A DNA stretch of 64,000 nucleotides. Source: Membranihabitans maritimus (lineage in GTDB: Bacteria > Bacteroidota > Bacteroidia > Chitinophagales > Saprospiraceae). Positions 25,699 through 35,755 of this stretch are shown here, one piece after another. Within the stretch, counting starts at the first letter, position 1. Each line of letters starts with the position of its first letter. Position numbers and translations under genes: made by a program. The stretch is from the NCBI RefSeq assembly GCF_021729145.1, contig NZ_JAJSLW010000016.1, positions 8,477 through 72,476 on the forward strand, read 5' to 3'. The notes under the pieces are model-generated. The model was not told the DNA's origin and searched no databases. It saw only the letters and a list, made by a program, of their open reading frames with translations.

Positions 25699-28644
25699 AT
25701 GAAAGCTATTAATATATATTTGTTCTTTACAAAGACACTGCTTTTAATAACAGTTCTCCTCTTCATTTCGTCAACCCTTTTATCCCAAGAAATTTACTTC
25801 CTAGAGGGGCCCCTTGCAGATGGAAGGAGTAATTACAAAAAATTAATGCAATACAACCCAGAAGAATGCGTACTCGAAGAAGAATATGATTTTGAAAACG
25901 AATTCAATGGAAAAATAAGTAGAGGTGGTTTATCATTTCATTCAGATGGCAGATTATATCTCATGGTTGACGATCAAATTATAGCTTATAATGTATACAC
26001 CAACCAAATTGATAAAACTATTCCCTTCCTTTCAGATAACGACAATTTTTCCTCTCTCGCTATATCCGAAGAGGGAAGATTAATAATAAGTAACCTAGAT
26101 GGATCGAACAACTCATTTATAACAGAATTTGACATCAGGAAAGGAGCAATAATACAACGTTATACTCCTGAGGAATTTTACGGAACCGATGTTTTTGTAT
26201 CTAGTGTTGAGGCAATTCTTCCCGGAGACTTATATGTATTGGGTGGTGAAAGTAGTAATAATCAAGGTAGTTCTCGCAACTCAGGCCTGATATTACCCAT
26301 TTGGGATGCCCACACAGGGATAGTAGACACTTTGGAATTTGATTATTCGTTTCAATTCCAATATGCTTTTCCCTCACCCTATATACCACCATGTGGGCCC
26401 GTCCAGTATTTAACAACAGCCTCTTATAACCGCCTAAGAAATCATCGGTTATTACGAATCAATACCGAAGAATTGTCCCTTTCGGAAATCTGTCAGGACC
26501 ACCCCCTAATGTCAGATGGCCCATTGCCTACACCTAACTGGGTAGTAAATGGTCTCGCCACACCCACCGACTTCCGCCAATCCCCCCTCCGCATTGACCT
26601 GGATACGGACAATTCCTCTTACCACGCTACCGCCGGCTACTACGACACTCTCACTACCTGTATGCCGCGAGCCCCCATCACCGACGACGATATCGAGATC
26701 TCCACCTGCGGGGCAGAGGTGGACTATATATCTTTCCGGCTGATGTACTACGACCAGCCCCACCTGCCCGAAGAATACATTACCGCCGAAGGCTTCGAGG
26801 ACCAGTTACAGCCCACTTCCGATCCTTCCCGATGGGTGTGGAATAATCCCTACGGCAATGATACCGAAAGCATCAAAGATTTCCTGCGCAGCCTGCGATA
26901 CCACGCCGACTGGGACCCGGGGGACCCCGATGAAAGCCGGGAGCGCGTCGTAGCAGTGACTATGCACGTAGGCGAAGACAGTACTTCTTCCTGGTCCGTC
27001 TTCCAACTGGAGCCCGACGACCTCTACGCAGGCCGGGATACCACCGCTAGCTACTGTGCCGACCCCGATGCCCGGGACCCCATCGACCTGACTACCTACC
27101 TGAGCGAAGGCGTGGATACCGAAGCCGGGCGCTTCGAACCTACGCTTTCCGGTGGACGCGGTATGTTTGTCCCCGGTACGGATGATGACGGGGAATACTT
27201 CTATATTATTGAACAAGACGATTGCAGGGATACCGCCATTATCAATGTAGAAACCCTGGAAACCGGGTTGGCAGATCTGGAGTTCGATACCGTGAAAATC
27301 TGTGGTGGCAGCCAGATACGCATCGGTTTCCCACCCGGTGTGTACGAGTCCATCGAATGGTGGGACGGCAGTACGGGCGACTCCATATTGATCAGCCACA
27401 GCGTCATAGATCCCTATGCGCTCGTGTCCGTAGGCTCCTGCCATGTGCGCATCCCTATTGCCGTAACCAACCTGGCGGACACCCCATTCGCCGGGCCGGA
27501 TACTACTTTCACCTACTGTCCGGAAGGGCCGGCCATTGATTTCAACGATCATCTCCCCGCTCCCACGGGAAGTACCCGCTGGCTCGAACCCGGCCTCCAA
27601 AACGGGGGATCCGTTTTCAGGCCCGGTTCCGATAATCCAGGCATCTACCAGTATATTGTGGAATCGGAAGGCTGCACCGATACGGCACAGATCACCATGG
27701 AAGAAACCGGGACTCAGGAACTGCCTTTCGCCCCTGTCTCTATCTGTGAAGGACAAAGCACCCAAATCGGATTACCGGCCGGCGCCTACAGCGATATTAT
27801 CTGGTGGAGCGGTGAAAACGGGGATTCTACTATCATTAACAGCGATGATACCGGGCCTTTCTGGGTGGAAGCCCAGCAGGACGGGTGCTATTTCCGCGCT
27901 GACTTCGATGTATCCATTTCAGATAAAATCGAATTCCCCGATTCATATCCCGACACCCTCAGACTTTGCCCCGGCACTACCGGCCAAATTACCGTACAGG
28001 GACTGGACTCCATACTACTGGATGGTGCTATGTATGTATCCGGGGATGTGATCAACCTGACCGACCCGGGAGAATATTCCCTGACCGGTTACTTAGGCGG
28101 ATGTACTGCTACGCATTCCGTATCGGTTACTTCCTATAATGATCCTTCCGGACAATACAGCGAGACCTTCCCCCGGTGCAACGGCACCTCTCTATCGATT
28201 ACTTTACCCGATGATACGGAAGAATATAGTTTTTCCTGGAGTGAAGAGCATCCGAACCGGGAACTCACAGTGGATGACGACGGAGAATACCCTTTTGACA
28301 TATCGGACGGAAATTGCACGTTTCGCGCAACATATACCGTAGTACCCAGCGAAGGCCAGGAGTGCGAACTAGAAGAATGCGCCATCTCCATACCCAATGC
28401 CGTTTCCCCCAATGGCGACGGAATCAACGATGCCCTGACCATTTTTTCTACCGGATGTCAAAGCATCGAATCCGTAGCATTAATTGACAAATGGGGAAAC
28501 ACAATCCATACAACCGATTCACAAGTTATAGATACCACAGTATGGTTACAGCTACCTCCCGGGGTCTACATGGTAAAAGTTAACTACCGGGACCAACACG
28601 GTAGATTAAAAACAAAAGCGGGATCGATTTTGGTAATTAGGTGA
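25699..28644 (+). CDS. Large secreted protein with T9SS type B sorting domain
   Basis: 981 residues. A signal peptide covers ~1-30 (ITVLLFISSTLLSQ). An N-terminal beta-propeller-like region covers ~30-330. Then come related ~75-100-residue segments with paired cysteines and short motifs such as ICGGSQIRIGFPPG and ICEGQSTQIGLPAG, each followed by a Trp-Trp pair. The C-terminal ~85 residues, beginning IPNAVSPNGDGINDALTIF, are the gliding-motility/CHU_C-type domain for export by the type IX system. It is probably a surface protein or adhesin. Base composition changes sharply: AT-rich to about 26520, GC-rich to about 28100, then AT-richer. It lies inside the split ebo operon, and porT is elsewhere in this window. 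Confidence 0.9.
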   Translation: MKAINIYLFFTKTLLLITVLLFISSTLLSQEIYFLEGPLADGRSNYKKLMQYNPEECVLEEEYDFENEFNGKISRGGLSFHSDGRLYLMVDDQIIAYNVYTNQIDKTIPFLSDNDNFSSLAISEEGRLIISNLDGSNNSFITEFDIRKGAIIQRYTPEEFYGTDVFVSSVEAILPGDLYVLGGESSNNQGSSRNSGLILPIWDAHTGIVDTLEFDYSFQFQYAFPSPYIPPCGPVQYLTTASYNRLRNHRLLRINTEELSLSEICQDHPLMSDGPLPTPNWVVNGLATPTDFRQSPLRIDLDTDNSSYHATAGYYDTLTTCMPRAPITDDDIEISTCGAEVDYISFRLMYYDQPHLPEEYITAEGFEDQLQPTSDPSRWVWNNPYGNDTESIKDFLRSLRYHADWDPGDPDESRERVVAVTMHVGEDSTSSWSVFQLEPDDLYAGRDTTASYCADPDARDPIDLTTYLSEGVDTEAGRFEPTLSGGRGMFVPGTDDDGEYFYIIEQDDCRDTAIINVETLETGLADLEFDTVKICGGSQIRIGFPPGVYESIEWWDGSTGDSILISHSVIDPYALVSVGSCHVRIPIAVTNLADTPFAGPDTTFTYCPEGPAIDFNDHLPAPTGSTRWLEPGLQNGGSVFRPGSDNPGIYQYIVESEGCTDTAQITMEETGTQELPFAPVSICEGQSTQIGLPAGAYSDIIWWSGENGDSTIINSDDTGPFWVEAQQDGCYFRADFDVSISDKIEFPDSYPDTLRLCPGTTGQITVQGLDSILLDGAMYVSGDVINLTDPGEYSLTGYLGGCTATHSVSVTSYNDPSGQYSETFPRCNGTSLSITLPDDTEEYSFSWSEEHPNRELTVDDDGEYPFDISDGNCTFRATYTVVPSEGQECELEECAISIPNAVSPNGDGINDALTIFSTGCQSIESVALIDKWGNTIHTTDSQVIDTTVWLQLPPGVYMVKVNYRDQHGRLKTKAGSILVIR

Positions 28645-28718
28645 TCCCTCCTCATTTCCTCACTTTACGATCTTCACGGTAATAGTAAAACTCTCTTGGG
28701 TTACTGCTATATATTTTT

Positions 28719-30440
28719 CCCACCGCAGAGACGCAGAGAGCGCTAAGATCTTTTGTCCAACCATTCGGACTATACAGTCCACTACCACAACCTAACGATA
28801 CGAAATCTCGACACAGACGCTCCACTATGCATACTTTGCAATCTTCGCGGTAATAGTAAAGACACTTCGGTCACTGCCACACTCCTGTATATTTTCCCAC
28901 CGCAAAGACGCTGAGGACGCTAAGAATTTCTTCAACCATACGAACTATACTTCCCTTCCACCACCTAACGCTACCAAATCTCGACCCAGACGCTCCACTT
29001 TGCGTACTTTGCAATCTTCGCGGTAATAATACCCTCTTCATTTACATCCACACCCCTCTATTTTTTCCCACCGCAAAGACGCAGAGGACGCTAAGATCTT
29101 TTGTCCAACCATTCGGACTATACAGTCCACTACTGCAACGTAACGATACGAAATCTCGACACAGATGCTCCACTTTACGTACTTTGCAATCTTCGCGGTA
29201 ATAGTAATACCCTCTTCATTTACATCCACGCCCCTCTATTTTTTCCCACCGCAGAGACGCTGAGGGCGCTAAGATCTTTTGTCCAACCATTCGGACTATA
29301 CAGTCCACTACTGCAACGTAACGATACGAAATCTCGACCCAGACGCTCCTCCTTAGCGTACTTTGCGACCTTCGCGGTAATAGTAAAGACACTTCGGTCA
29401 CTGCCACACTCCTGTATATTTTCCCACCGCAAAGACGCTGAGGACGCTAAGAATTTCTTCAACCATACGAACTATACTTCCCTTCCACCACCTAACGCTA
29501 CCAAATCTCGACCCAGACGCTCCACTTTGCGTACTTTGCAATCTTCGCGGTAATAATACCCTCTTCATTTACATCCACACCCCTCTATTTTTTCCCACCG
29601 CAAAGACGCAGAGGACGCTAAGATCTTTTGTCCAACCATTCGGACTATACAGTCCACTACTGCAACGTAACGATACGAAATCTCGACACAGATGCTCCAC
29701 TTTACGTACTTTGCAATCTTCGCGGTAATAGTAATACCCTCTTCATTTACATCCACGCCCCTCTATTTTTTCCCACCGCAGAGACGCTGAGGGCGCTAAG
29801 ATCTTTTGTCCAACCATTCGGACTATACAGTCCACTACTGCAACGTAACGATACGAAATCTCGACCCAGACGCTCCTCCTTAGCGTACTTTGCGACCTTC
29901 GCGGTAATAGTAAAGACACTTCGGTCACTGCCACGCCCCTGTATTTTTTCCCACCGCAGAGACGCTGAGGGCGCTAAGATCTTTTTTCCAACCATTCGGT
30001 CTATACAGTCCACTACTGCAACGTAACGATACGAAATCTTGACACAGACGCTCCTCCTTTGCGTACTTTGCGACCTTCGCGGTAATAGTAAAGACACTTC
30101 GGTCACTGCCACACCCCTCTATTTTTTCCCACCGCAAAGACGCTGAGGACGCTAAGAATTTTTTCAACCATACGAACTATACTTCCCTACCACCACCTAA
30201 CCTACCAAATCGCGACCCAGACGCTCCACTTTGCATACTTCACGATCTTCGCGGTAATAATACCCTCTTCATTTACATCCACGCCCCTGTATTTTTTCCC
30301 ACCGCAAAGACGCTGAGGGCGCTAAGATCTTTTGTCCAACCATTCAGTCTATACAGTCCACTACCACCACCTAACGATACGAAATCTCGACCCTGCCCCC
30401 TCTTCATTTCCGTACTTTGCGCTCTTCGCGGTAATAGCCA
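28719..30440. repeat. Ten tandem repeats of ~171-178 bp
   Basis: Units start with CCCACCGCA at about 28719, 28896, 29067, 29245, 29423, 29594, 29772, 29950, 30128 and 30298. Each has a GCAAAGACGC-GAGG-CGCTAAG head and a CTTTGCGTACTTTGC...TTCGCGGTAA tail that are imperfect inverse complements, so each could fold on itself. Two middle types alternate (AAGATCTTTTGTCC and AAGAATTTCTTC). Three units form a 527-bp higher-order repeat; for example 29038-29229 recurs at 29565-29756. Unit lengths are not all multiples of three, and the frames across them do not look coding. Confidence 0.92.
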
Positions 30441-30680
30441 TTATCAACTTCACTATCCCCGATAAACATCGATCCCTATCCTATGTCAATGAGGGTACAG
30501 GTCGGTAAGTGAATTTACGGATCAGGCATCTCAAGATTAACAATTGTTATATCAAAATCGTGGAATTTACAAGAGTTGATGTTAGCCAGATATAAAAACC
30601 TATCCAATTTCTAATCAATTTATGTACATTCGCCGTTACTAGTTATTAGCGGTTGATTCATAGATTTTTCCGTACAGACT

Positions 30681-30727
30681 TAACAAATTATCTTTTCAAT
30701 TTGTTAGTTTTTTAATTATTAATTTTG
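30681..30727 (+). promoter_or_regulatory. Inverted repeat and promoter upstream of eboD
   Basis: TAACAAATT (30681-30689) and AATTTGTTA (30698-30706) are a perfect 9-bp inverted repeat. The second arm contains TTTG at 30700-30703. A -7-like TAATTTTG follows at 30720-30727, a spacing of 16 bp, slightly short. The T-run after the palindrome could also make it a weak terminator. Either way, eboD appears to have its own start signals. Confidence 0.45.
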
Positions 30728-30738
30728 ATTTAGAAATA

Positions 30739-31893
30739 ATGGATTTGATAAAACAATCATTTTCGGTCAATTTCAGTTATAATGTCTACTTTTCCGAAGA
30801 TATTTTTCATAAAAACAACCTGATTCTCAAGAATTTCTTTGAAGAATACAATTCCAGGGGAACCAAACAAAAGATCCTGTTTGTGATCGATGACGGCGTA
30901 GTCAACGGTCATCCCCAATTGATAGAAAAAATAAACTCCTATTTTTCTACCTATAGTGAAACTATTGAACTTGTCGATCCAATCATTCTCTTACCGGGTG
31001 GTGAAGAAGTCAAAAATAGGTCAAACGCGCTTGACGAAGTCCTGGATGCGATTAATACATACGGTATAGACAGGCATTCTTATGTAGCTGGTGTCGGGGG
31101 TGGTGCATTGCTTGACATGGTAGGATATGCTTCTGCAATCTCCCATCGGGGGATCCGGCATCTCCGGTTTCCTACTACCGTCTTATCGCAAAATGATTCG
31201 GGAGTAGGTGTAAAAAACGGTATCAACTATTTTAACAAAAAGAATTTTCTGGGAACATTCGCTCCCCCCATTGGCGTATTTAATGACCCTGTCTTTTTAA
31301 GGTCACTGGAAGAAAGGGACTGGCGGTCCGGAATAGCAGAAGCTGTGAAGGTTGCCCTGATAAAAGACCTCGCATTTTTTGAATGGCTGGAAAATAATGC
31401 TGACAGGCTTCGCCAACAGGATGAAGAGGCTATGAAATATCTTATATTCAGATGTGCCCAGATGCATTGTGATCATATTGCAGGCGGTGATCCTTTTGAA
31501 ACGGGTTCAGCCCGTCCACTTGACTTTGGACACTGGGCCGCCCATAAATTGGAACATATTACTCATTATGAAGTGCGACACGGGGAAGCCGTAGCTATAG
31601 GTATCGCATTGGATTCGACCTATTCCCATTATACCGGGATGATTTCCCGGGATGATCTCCAAAGGATAATTTCCGTTTTTAACCGGGTAGGATTGAATGT
31701 ATTTCATGAAAAGCTGGAAGAAGGTCGCACCTTACAGCGTGGATTGGATGAATTCAGGGAACACCTGGGGGGACAATTGACCATTACATTATTGGAGCAT
31801 TTGGGCAAGGGTATGGAAGTTCACGAAATGGATTATGATCGGATTGAGAAGTCCATTCAATTCCTCAAAAGGTATTCAACACAAAAAGTATGA
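30739..31893 (+). CDS. eboD: 3-dehydroquinate synthase-like protein EboD
   Basis: A 384-residue sugar-phosphate cyclase of the AroB superfamily. The NAD-binding loop GVGGGALLD is at 118-126, FPTTVLSQNDSGVGVKNG at ~144-161, and the metal ligands are Glu201 (in AEAVK), His264 (DFGHW) and His280 (RHGEAVAIG). It therefore keeps the catalytic site and probably cyclises a sugar phosphate. EboD is distinct from housekeeping AroB and longer than typical AroB (~350-360). It overlaps eboE by 4 bp. The separation from eboC by the surface-protein insert is unusual. Confidence 0.9.
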   Translation: MDLIKQSFSVNFSYNVYFSEDIFHKNNLILKNFFEEYNSRGTKQKILFVIDDGVVNGHPQLIEKINSYFSTYSETIELVDPIILLPGGEEVKNRSNALDEVLDAINTYGIDRHSYVAGVGGGALLDMVGYASAISHRGIRHLRFPTTVLSQNDSGVGVKNGINYFNKKNFLGTFAPPIGVFNDPVFLRSLEERDWRSGIAEAVKVALIKDLAFFEWLENNADRLRQQDEEAMKYLIFRCAQMHCDHIAGGDPFETGSARPLDFGHWAAHKLEHITHYEVRHGEAVAIGIALDSTYSHYTGMISRDDLQRIISVFNRVGLNVFHEKLEEGRTLQRGLDEFREHLGGQLTITLLEHLGKGMEVHEMDYDRIEKSIQFLKRYSTQKV

Positions 31894-33077
31894 ATACGAA
31901 GTACGGACAATTAACTTATTGCAGTAATATCCATCCCGGTGAGGATTGGCAAGATCACTTCAGGGAATTAAAAAATAACATTCCGGCCATTAAAAAAGAC
32001 GTTAGCCCAAACGGGCCTATGGGAATAGGTCTCCGGTTAGCCAATGAGGCCAGTAAAGCTTTATGTAATGACAATCAATTCTACCAATTGACTAATTGGC
32101 TGAAAGATAATGATTGCTTTGTATTTACCATGAATGGGTTCCCGTATGGCGGATTTCACAATACCCGGGTAAAAGATCAGGTACATACCCCAGACTGGAC
32201 GACAGATGACCGTTTTGAATACACCAAGAGGTTATTTTCCTTGCTATCGAACCTATTGCCCGGAGAAATACAATCGGGTGGTATTTCCACGTCCCCTCTC
32301 TCTTACCGACCATGGTGGTCTGACACCAAACAACTTGACGCCACGATACATACAGCCACTTTAAATATTTTGAAAACTGCTGAATATCTTTCCCGTATTT
32401 ATGAGGAATCCGGTCAATTTCTTCACCTGGATATCGAACCCGAACCCGATGGGATTTTGGGCAATGCCAGCGATTTTTTTGCTTGGTATCTCGACATCCT
32501 TGAACCTATGGCCCGGAAATATTTCGGACATCCCGAAAAAGGCTCAGAAATTATCCGACGACACATTCAAATGTGTTTTGACGTATGCCATTTTGCGGTA
32601 TCGTATGAAAATCCGGAAGAGATCGTACATACCCTGGAAAAGAATGAAATTCGGGTTGGAAAAATTCAAATAAGTTCTGCCCTGGAAATAGACCTGGAAA
32701 AAGAAAGCGAAGACAAAATACAATCGCTTGCCCAATTTGATGAACCTGTTTATTTACACCAGGTAGTAGCCCAATTAAACCGTGGGGGAATTGAATCCTT
32801 CCGTGATCTGGATTCTGCTTTATCGGGATATACGCATGGAAAATATACATCCTGGAGGGTTCATTTCCATGTGCCCATATTTATAGAAAAATTTGGCCTT
32901 TTACAATCTACGCAGAAGGAGATAAAAGATACCCTTGACCTTCTCAAAGAACGAAAATTTACGGATCACCTGGAAATAGAAACGTATACCTGGGGGGTTC
33001 TACCAAAGGAAATGCAAGTTCCTACGGATAAATCTATTATCCGGGAAATTAATTGGGTAAAGGATTATTTACATTAA
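31890..33077 (+). CDS. eboE: Metabolite traffic/TIM-barrel protein EboE
   Basis: 395 residues, similar to xylose-isomerase-like TIM barrels. Typical segments are LTYCSNIHPGEDW at the N-terminus, TMNGFPYGGFH, LHLDIEPEPDG, MCFDVCHFAV and HFHVPIF, which supply Glu/Asp/His residues for a metal site. Its reaction within the ebo pathway is unknown. The ATGA overlap with eboD indicates translational coupling. Length and motifs match EboE. Confidence 0.88.
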   Translation: MNTKYGQLTYCSNIHPGEDWQDHFRELKNNIPAIKKDVSPNGPMGIGLRLANEASKALCNDNQFYQLTNWLKDNDCFVFTMNGFPYGGFHNTRVKDQVHTPDWTTDDRFEYTKRLFSLLSNLLPGEIQSGGISTSPLSYRPWWSDTKQLDATIHTATLNILKTAEYLSRIYEESGQFLHLDIEPEPDGILGNASDFFAWYLDILEPMARKYFGHPEKGSEIIRRHIQMCFDVCHFAVSYENPEEIVHTLEKNEIRVGKIQISSALEIDLEKESEDKIQSLAQFDEPVYLHQVVAQLNRGGIESFRDLDSALSGYTHGKYTSWRVHFHVPIFIEKFGLLQSTQKEIKDTLDLLKERKFTDHLEIETYTWGVLPKEMQVPTDKSIIREINWVKDYLH

Positions 33078-33091
33078 AAGTATCTTGAAAA

Positions 33092-34465
33092 ATGAATAAA
33101 ACGGTAGTAATTGATATTGTAGGTCTAAGTCAGAACCTTGTTGGTAAAGACACCCCCTTTCTACAACAATTTATTGCTAAAAATAAAGTATCCGCCATAC
33201 AACCCCAGCTCCCGGCGGTAACAACTTCCTCCCAGTCAACCTATATTACCGGACGGCCACCATCCGGACACGGTATTGTGGGAAACGGATGGTATGATCG
33301 CGACGATTGTGAAATTAAATTCTGGAAACAACCGGATACTCTGGTTGCGGCTCCTAAAATATGGGAAGAAGCAAAAAAGAAAGATCCGGATTTCACCTGC
33401 TCCAAAATGTTTTGGTGGTACAATATGTATTCAAAGGTGGCATTTTCAGCAACACCGCGCCCACAGTATCATGCAGATGGCGTAAAACTCCCCGACTGCT
33501 ATACGTTTCCCGCAGCATTACGAGATGAATTACAGTCCCGCTTTGGCACTTTTCCCCTTTTCAATTTTTGGGGACCCAATGCCAATATCAAATCATCTGA
33601 GTGGATAGCCAAAGCTTCCATGTATGTAGATGAAAAAAATAACCCTGACCTGACTTTAATTTATCTCCCCCACCTGGATTATTGCCTCCAGAAATACGGT
33701 CCTGGGGCCAGGGAGATTATTCCTGAATTAAACCATATCGACCATTTGGTAAAAACCCTTGTAGAATACTACGAATCGAAGAATACTAAAATAATACTCC
33801 TATCAGAATACGGAATCAACCCGGTTAACAATCCGATCCACATTAACAGGATACTCAGAAAGAATAATCTTATCTCGGTAAGGGTAGAAAGCGGTCATGA
33901 ATTATTAGATGCGGGGGCCAGTGCGGCCTTTGCTGTAGCAGACCACCAAATAGCACATATCTATGTAAATGACAATACGGTCTACGATACGGTAGAAGCG
34001 ACTCTACAGGAGATAACCGGTATTGAACTAATTCTCAACAAAGAAAATCAAAAAGAATATAAGATAGACCACCACCGTTCCGGGGATTTTGTAGTTATGG
34101 CCAATCCCGATAGTTGGTTTACGTATTACTATTGGTTGGAAGAAGAAAAACGACCTGATTATGCTAATATGGTTGATATACACCGAAAACCCGGTTATGA
34201 TCCGGTGGAAATGTTTATGGATCCCCTAAACCCATTCGTCAAAATAAAAGCCGGATATAAACTCTTACGAAAGAAATTAGGATTTCGCTATCGGATGAAT
34301 GTTATACCTACAGACGCCACCTTAGTAAAAGGATCTCATGGAAGCATCGGGGTACCGCCGGAATACTATCCGGTCATCTCTTCTTCAGAAGGGATAACCA
34401 ACCCTATGATATCTGCTACAGACGTCTATTCTGTAATTTGGGATCATCTATTTGATGGCGAATGA
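33092..34465 (+). CDS. eboF: Alkaline phosphatase superfamily protein EboF
   Basis: A 457-residue nucleotide pyrophosphatase/phosphodiesterase-like protein. The N-terminal VVIDIVGLS supplies the first metal aspartate, PAVTTSSQSTYITG holds the Thr/Ser nucleophile region, and GIVGNGWYDRD, IYLPHLDYCLQKYGP and LLSEYGI are further superfamily elements. It has no signal peptide and is probably cytoplasmic. It is the last ebo gene, 14 bp after eboE, and its stop abuts the stop of the convergent TRAP permease gene. Confidence 0.9.
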   Translation: MNKTVVIDIVGLSQNLVGKDTPFLQQFIAKNKVSAIQPQLPAVTTSSQSTYITGRPPSGHGIVGNGWYDRDDCEIKFWKQPDTLVAAPKIWEEAKKKDPDFTCSKMFWWYNMYSKVAFSATPRPQYHADGVKLPDCYTFPAALRDELQSRFGTFPLFNFWGPNANIKSSEWIAKASMYVDEKNNPDLTLIYLPHLDYCLQKYGPGAREIIPELNHIDHLVKTLVEYYESKNTKIILLSEYGINPVNNPIHINRILRKNNLISVRVESGHELLDAGASAAFAVADHQIAHIYVNDNTVYDTVEATLQEITGIELILNKENQKEYKIDHHRSGDFVVMANPDSWFTYYYWLEEEKRPDYANMVDIHRKPGYDPVEMFMDPLNPFVKIKAGYKLLRKKLGFRYRMNVIPTDATLVKGSHGSIGVPPEYYPVISSSEGITNPMISATDVYSVIWDHLFDGE

Positions 34466-35755
34466 CTAAATCAAAAATCGTATGATTTCCGGGTAGAGAA
34501 ACACCCCGACCAACACGACTACCTGAATAATAATAAAAGGTGTTATCCCAGTATATAAATGCTTTGTTTTTACTTCCGGTGGTGCGACCCCCTTCAAATA
34601 AAACAGTGAAAACCCAAAAGGGGGAGTCAGGAATGAGGTTTGCAAATTAAGAGCCAATAAAATACCCACCCACAAAAGGTCAATTTCATACGCTTGCAAG
34701 ACTGGTAAAATGATAGGTACTATTATAAAAATAATTTCTACAAAGTCAATAAAAAAGCCCAGCAGGAAAACGATAAGCATAATGAATACCATTAACTGTA
34801 CTTCGGTAAGGTTCGCTCCCTGGATCAAATGGAGGATAAAATCATCCCCCCGTAATCCTCGAAAGACCAACGAAAAAGTGGTGGCCCCCAAAAGGATAAA
34901 AAATACCATGGTAGTGAGTCGGGTAGTTTGTTCACTGGTTTCCCTGAGGCTTTTCCAGCTAAATTTCCCGGCAATAATGGTCAGGATAATGGCTCCGAAT
35001 GCGCCCACTGCAGCAGCTTCAGTGGGTGAGGCAATACCACTGAAGATACTCCCTAGTACAATCACCATCAAGACAATCGGCATTAACAGGGCTATTATGA
35101 CTTTTTTAACACTCACTTTTTCCCTTTCATTCCCTTCCATCGGCGGAGCTAAATTTGGTTTCACTTTGGCAATAACCAATACATAGATAATATAACACAG
35201 CACTATGAACGCACCCGGTAAAACAGCCGCCTTGAAAAGGTCTCCAACAGTTACATTCAATACACTCCCCAATAAAACCAAAACTATCGAAGGAGGTATA
35301 ATCTGACCCAATGTACCCGAGGAAGCAATAATCCCGGTAGAGAGGGGGATATTATAATTTGACTTGATCATCGAAGGCAGGCTGATCAACCCCATGGTGA
35401 CAACAGTAGCCCCTACGATTCCCGTAGAAGCCGCTAGCATCGTACCGACTATTATTACGCTCACACCTAAACCACCTCCCATTTTTCCAAAAATCCGCGC
35501 CATAGTCTCAAGTAACGTAGCAGCCAATCCGGATTTTTCCAACATAATTCCCATAAAGATGAATAATGGAACGGCCAATAGGACGTAATTACTCATAATT
35601 CCCATGATCCGGGAAGGCAAAAAATTAAAAAATTCAGGGCCGAGAGCAAGCAAACCCACAATAGTAGACACTCCTGCCAGGGTAAATGCAACCGGAAATC
35701 CAAATACCAGCAAAATAAATATTAATGCTACCATCAATAGCGCTATCCACTCCAT
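34466..35755 (-). CDS. TRAP transporter large permease (DctM-like)
   Basis: 429 residues with about 12 membrane segments and DctM family features: GFPVAFTLAGVS near the N-terminus, VPLFIFMGIMLEKSGLA, the STGIVGATVVTMGLISLP loop and NLQTSFLTPPFGFSLFY near the C-terminus. It forms the Na+-driven channel of a tripartite ATP-independent periplasmic transporter for an organic acid or similar solute. Its start codon overlaps the end of the small permease gene by 1 bp. No DctP-type binding protein gene is seen in the window. It converges with eboF with no spacer. Confidence 0.92.
   Translation of the reverse strand: MEWIALLMVALIFILLVFGFPVAFTLAGVSTIVGLLALGPEFFNFLPSRIMGIMSNYVLLAVPLFIFMGIMLEKSGLAATLLETMARIFGKMGGGLGVSVIIVGTMLAASTGIVGATVVTMGLISLPSMIKSNYNIPLSTGIIASSGTLGQIIPPSIVLVLLGSVLNVTVGDLFKAAVLPGAFIVLCYIIYVLVIAKVKPNLAPPMEGNEREKVSVKKVIIALLMPIVLMVIVLGSIFSGIASPTEAAAVGAFGAIILTIIAGKFSWKSLRETSEQTTRLTTMVFFILLGATTFSLVFRGLRGDDFILHLIQGANLTEVQLMVFIMLIVFLLGFFIDFVEIIFIIVPIILPVLQAYEIDLLWVGILLALNLQTSFLTPPFGFSLFYLKGVAPPEVKTKHLYTGITPFIIIQVVVLVGVFLYPEIIRFLI

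Noticed and set aside
26806-27765. 319-codon minus-strand frame
   Set aside because: It lies wholly antisense to the GC-rich core of the T9SS protein gene and is explained by the lack of AT-rich stop codons there.
28719-30440. CRISPR array
   Set aside because: Units are ~171-178 bp and tandem, with no short identical repeats separated by unique spacers and no cas genes nearby.
28738-30440. Repeat-encoded small proteins (about 60-150 codons on both strands)
   Set aside because: Unit lengths are not consistently divisible by three and frames break between units.
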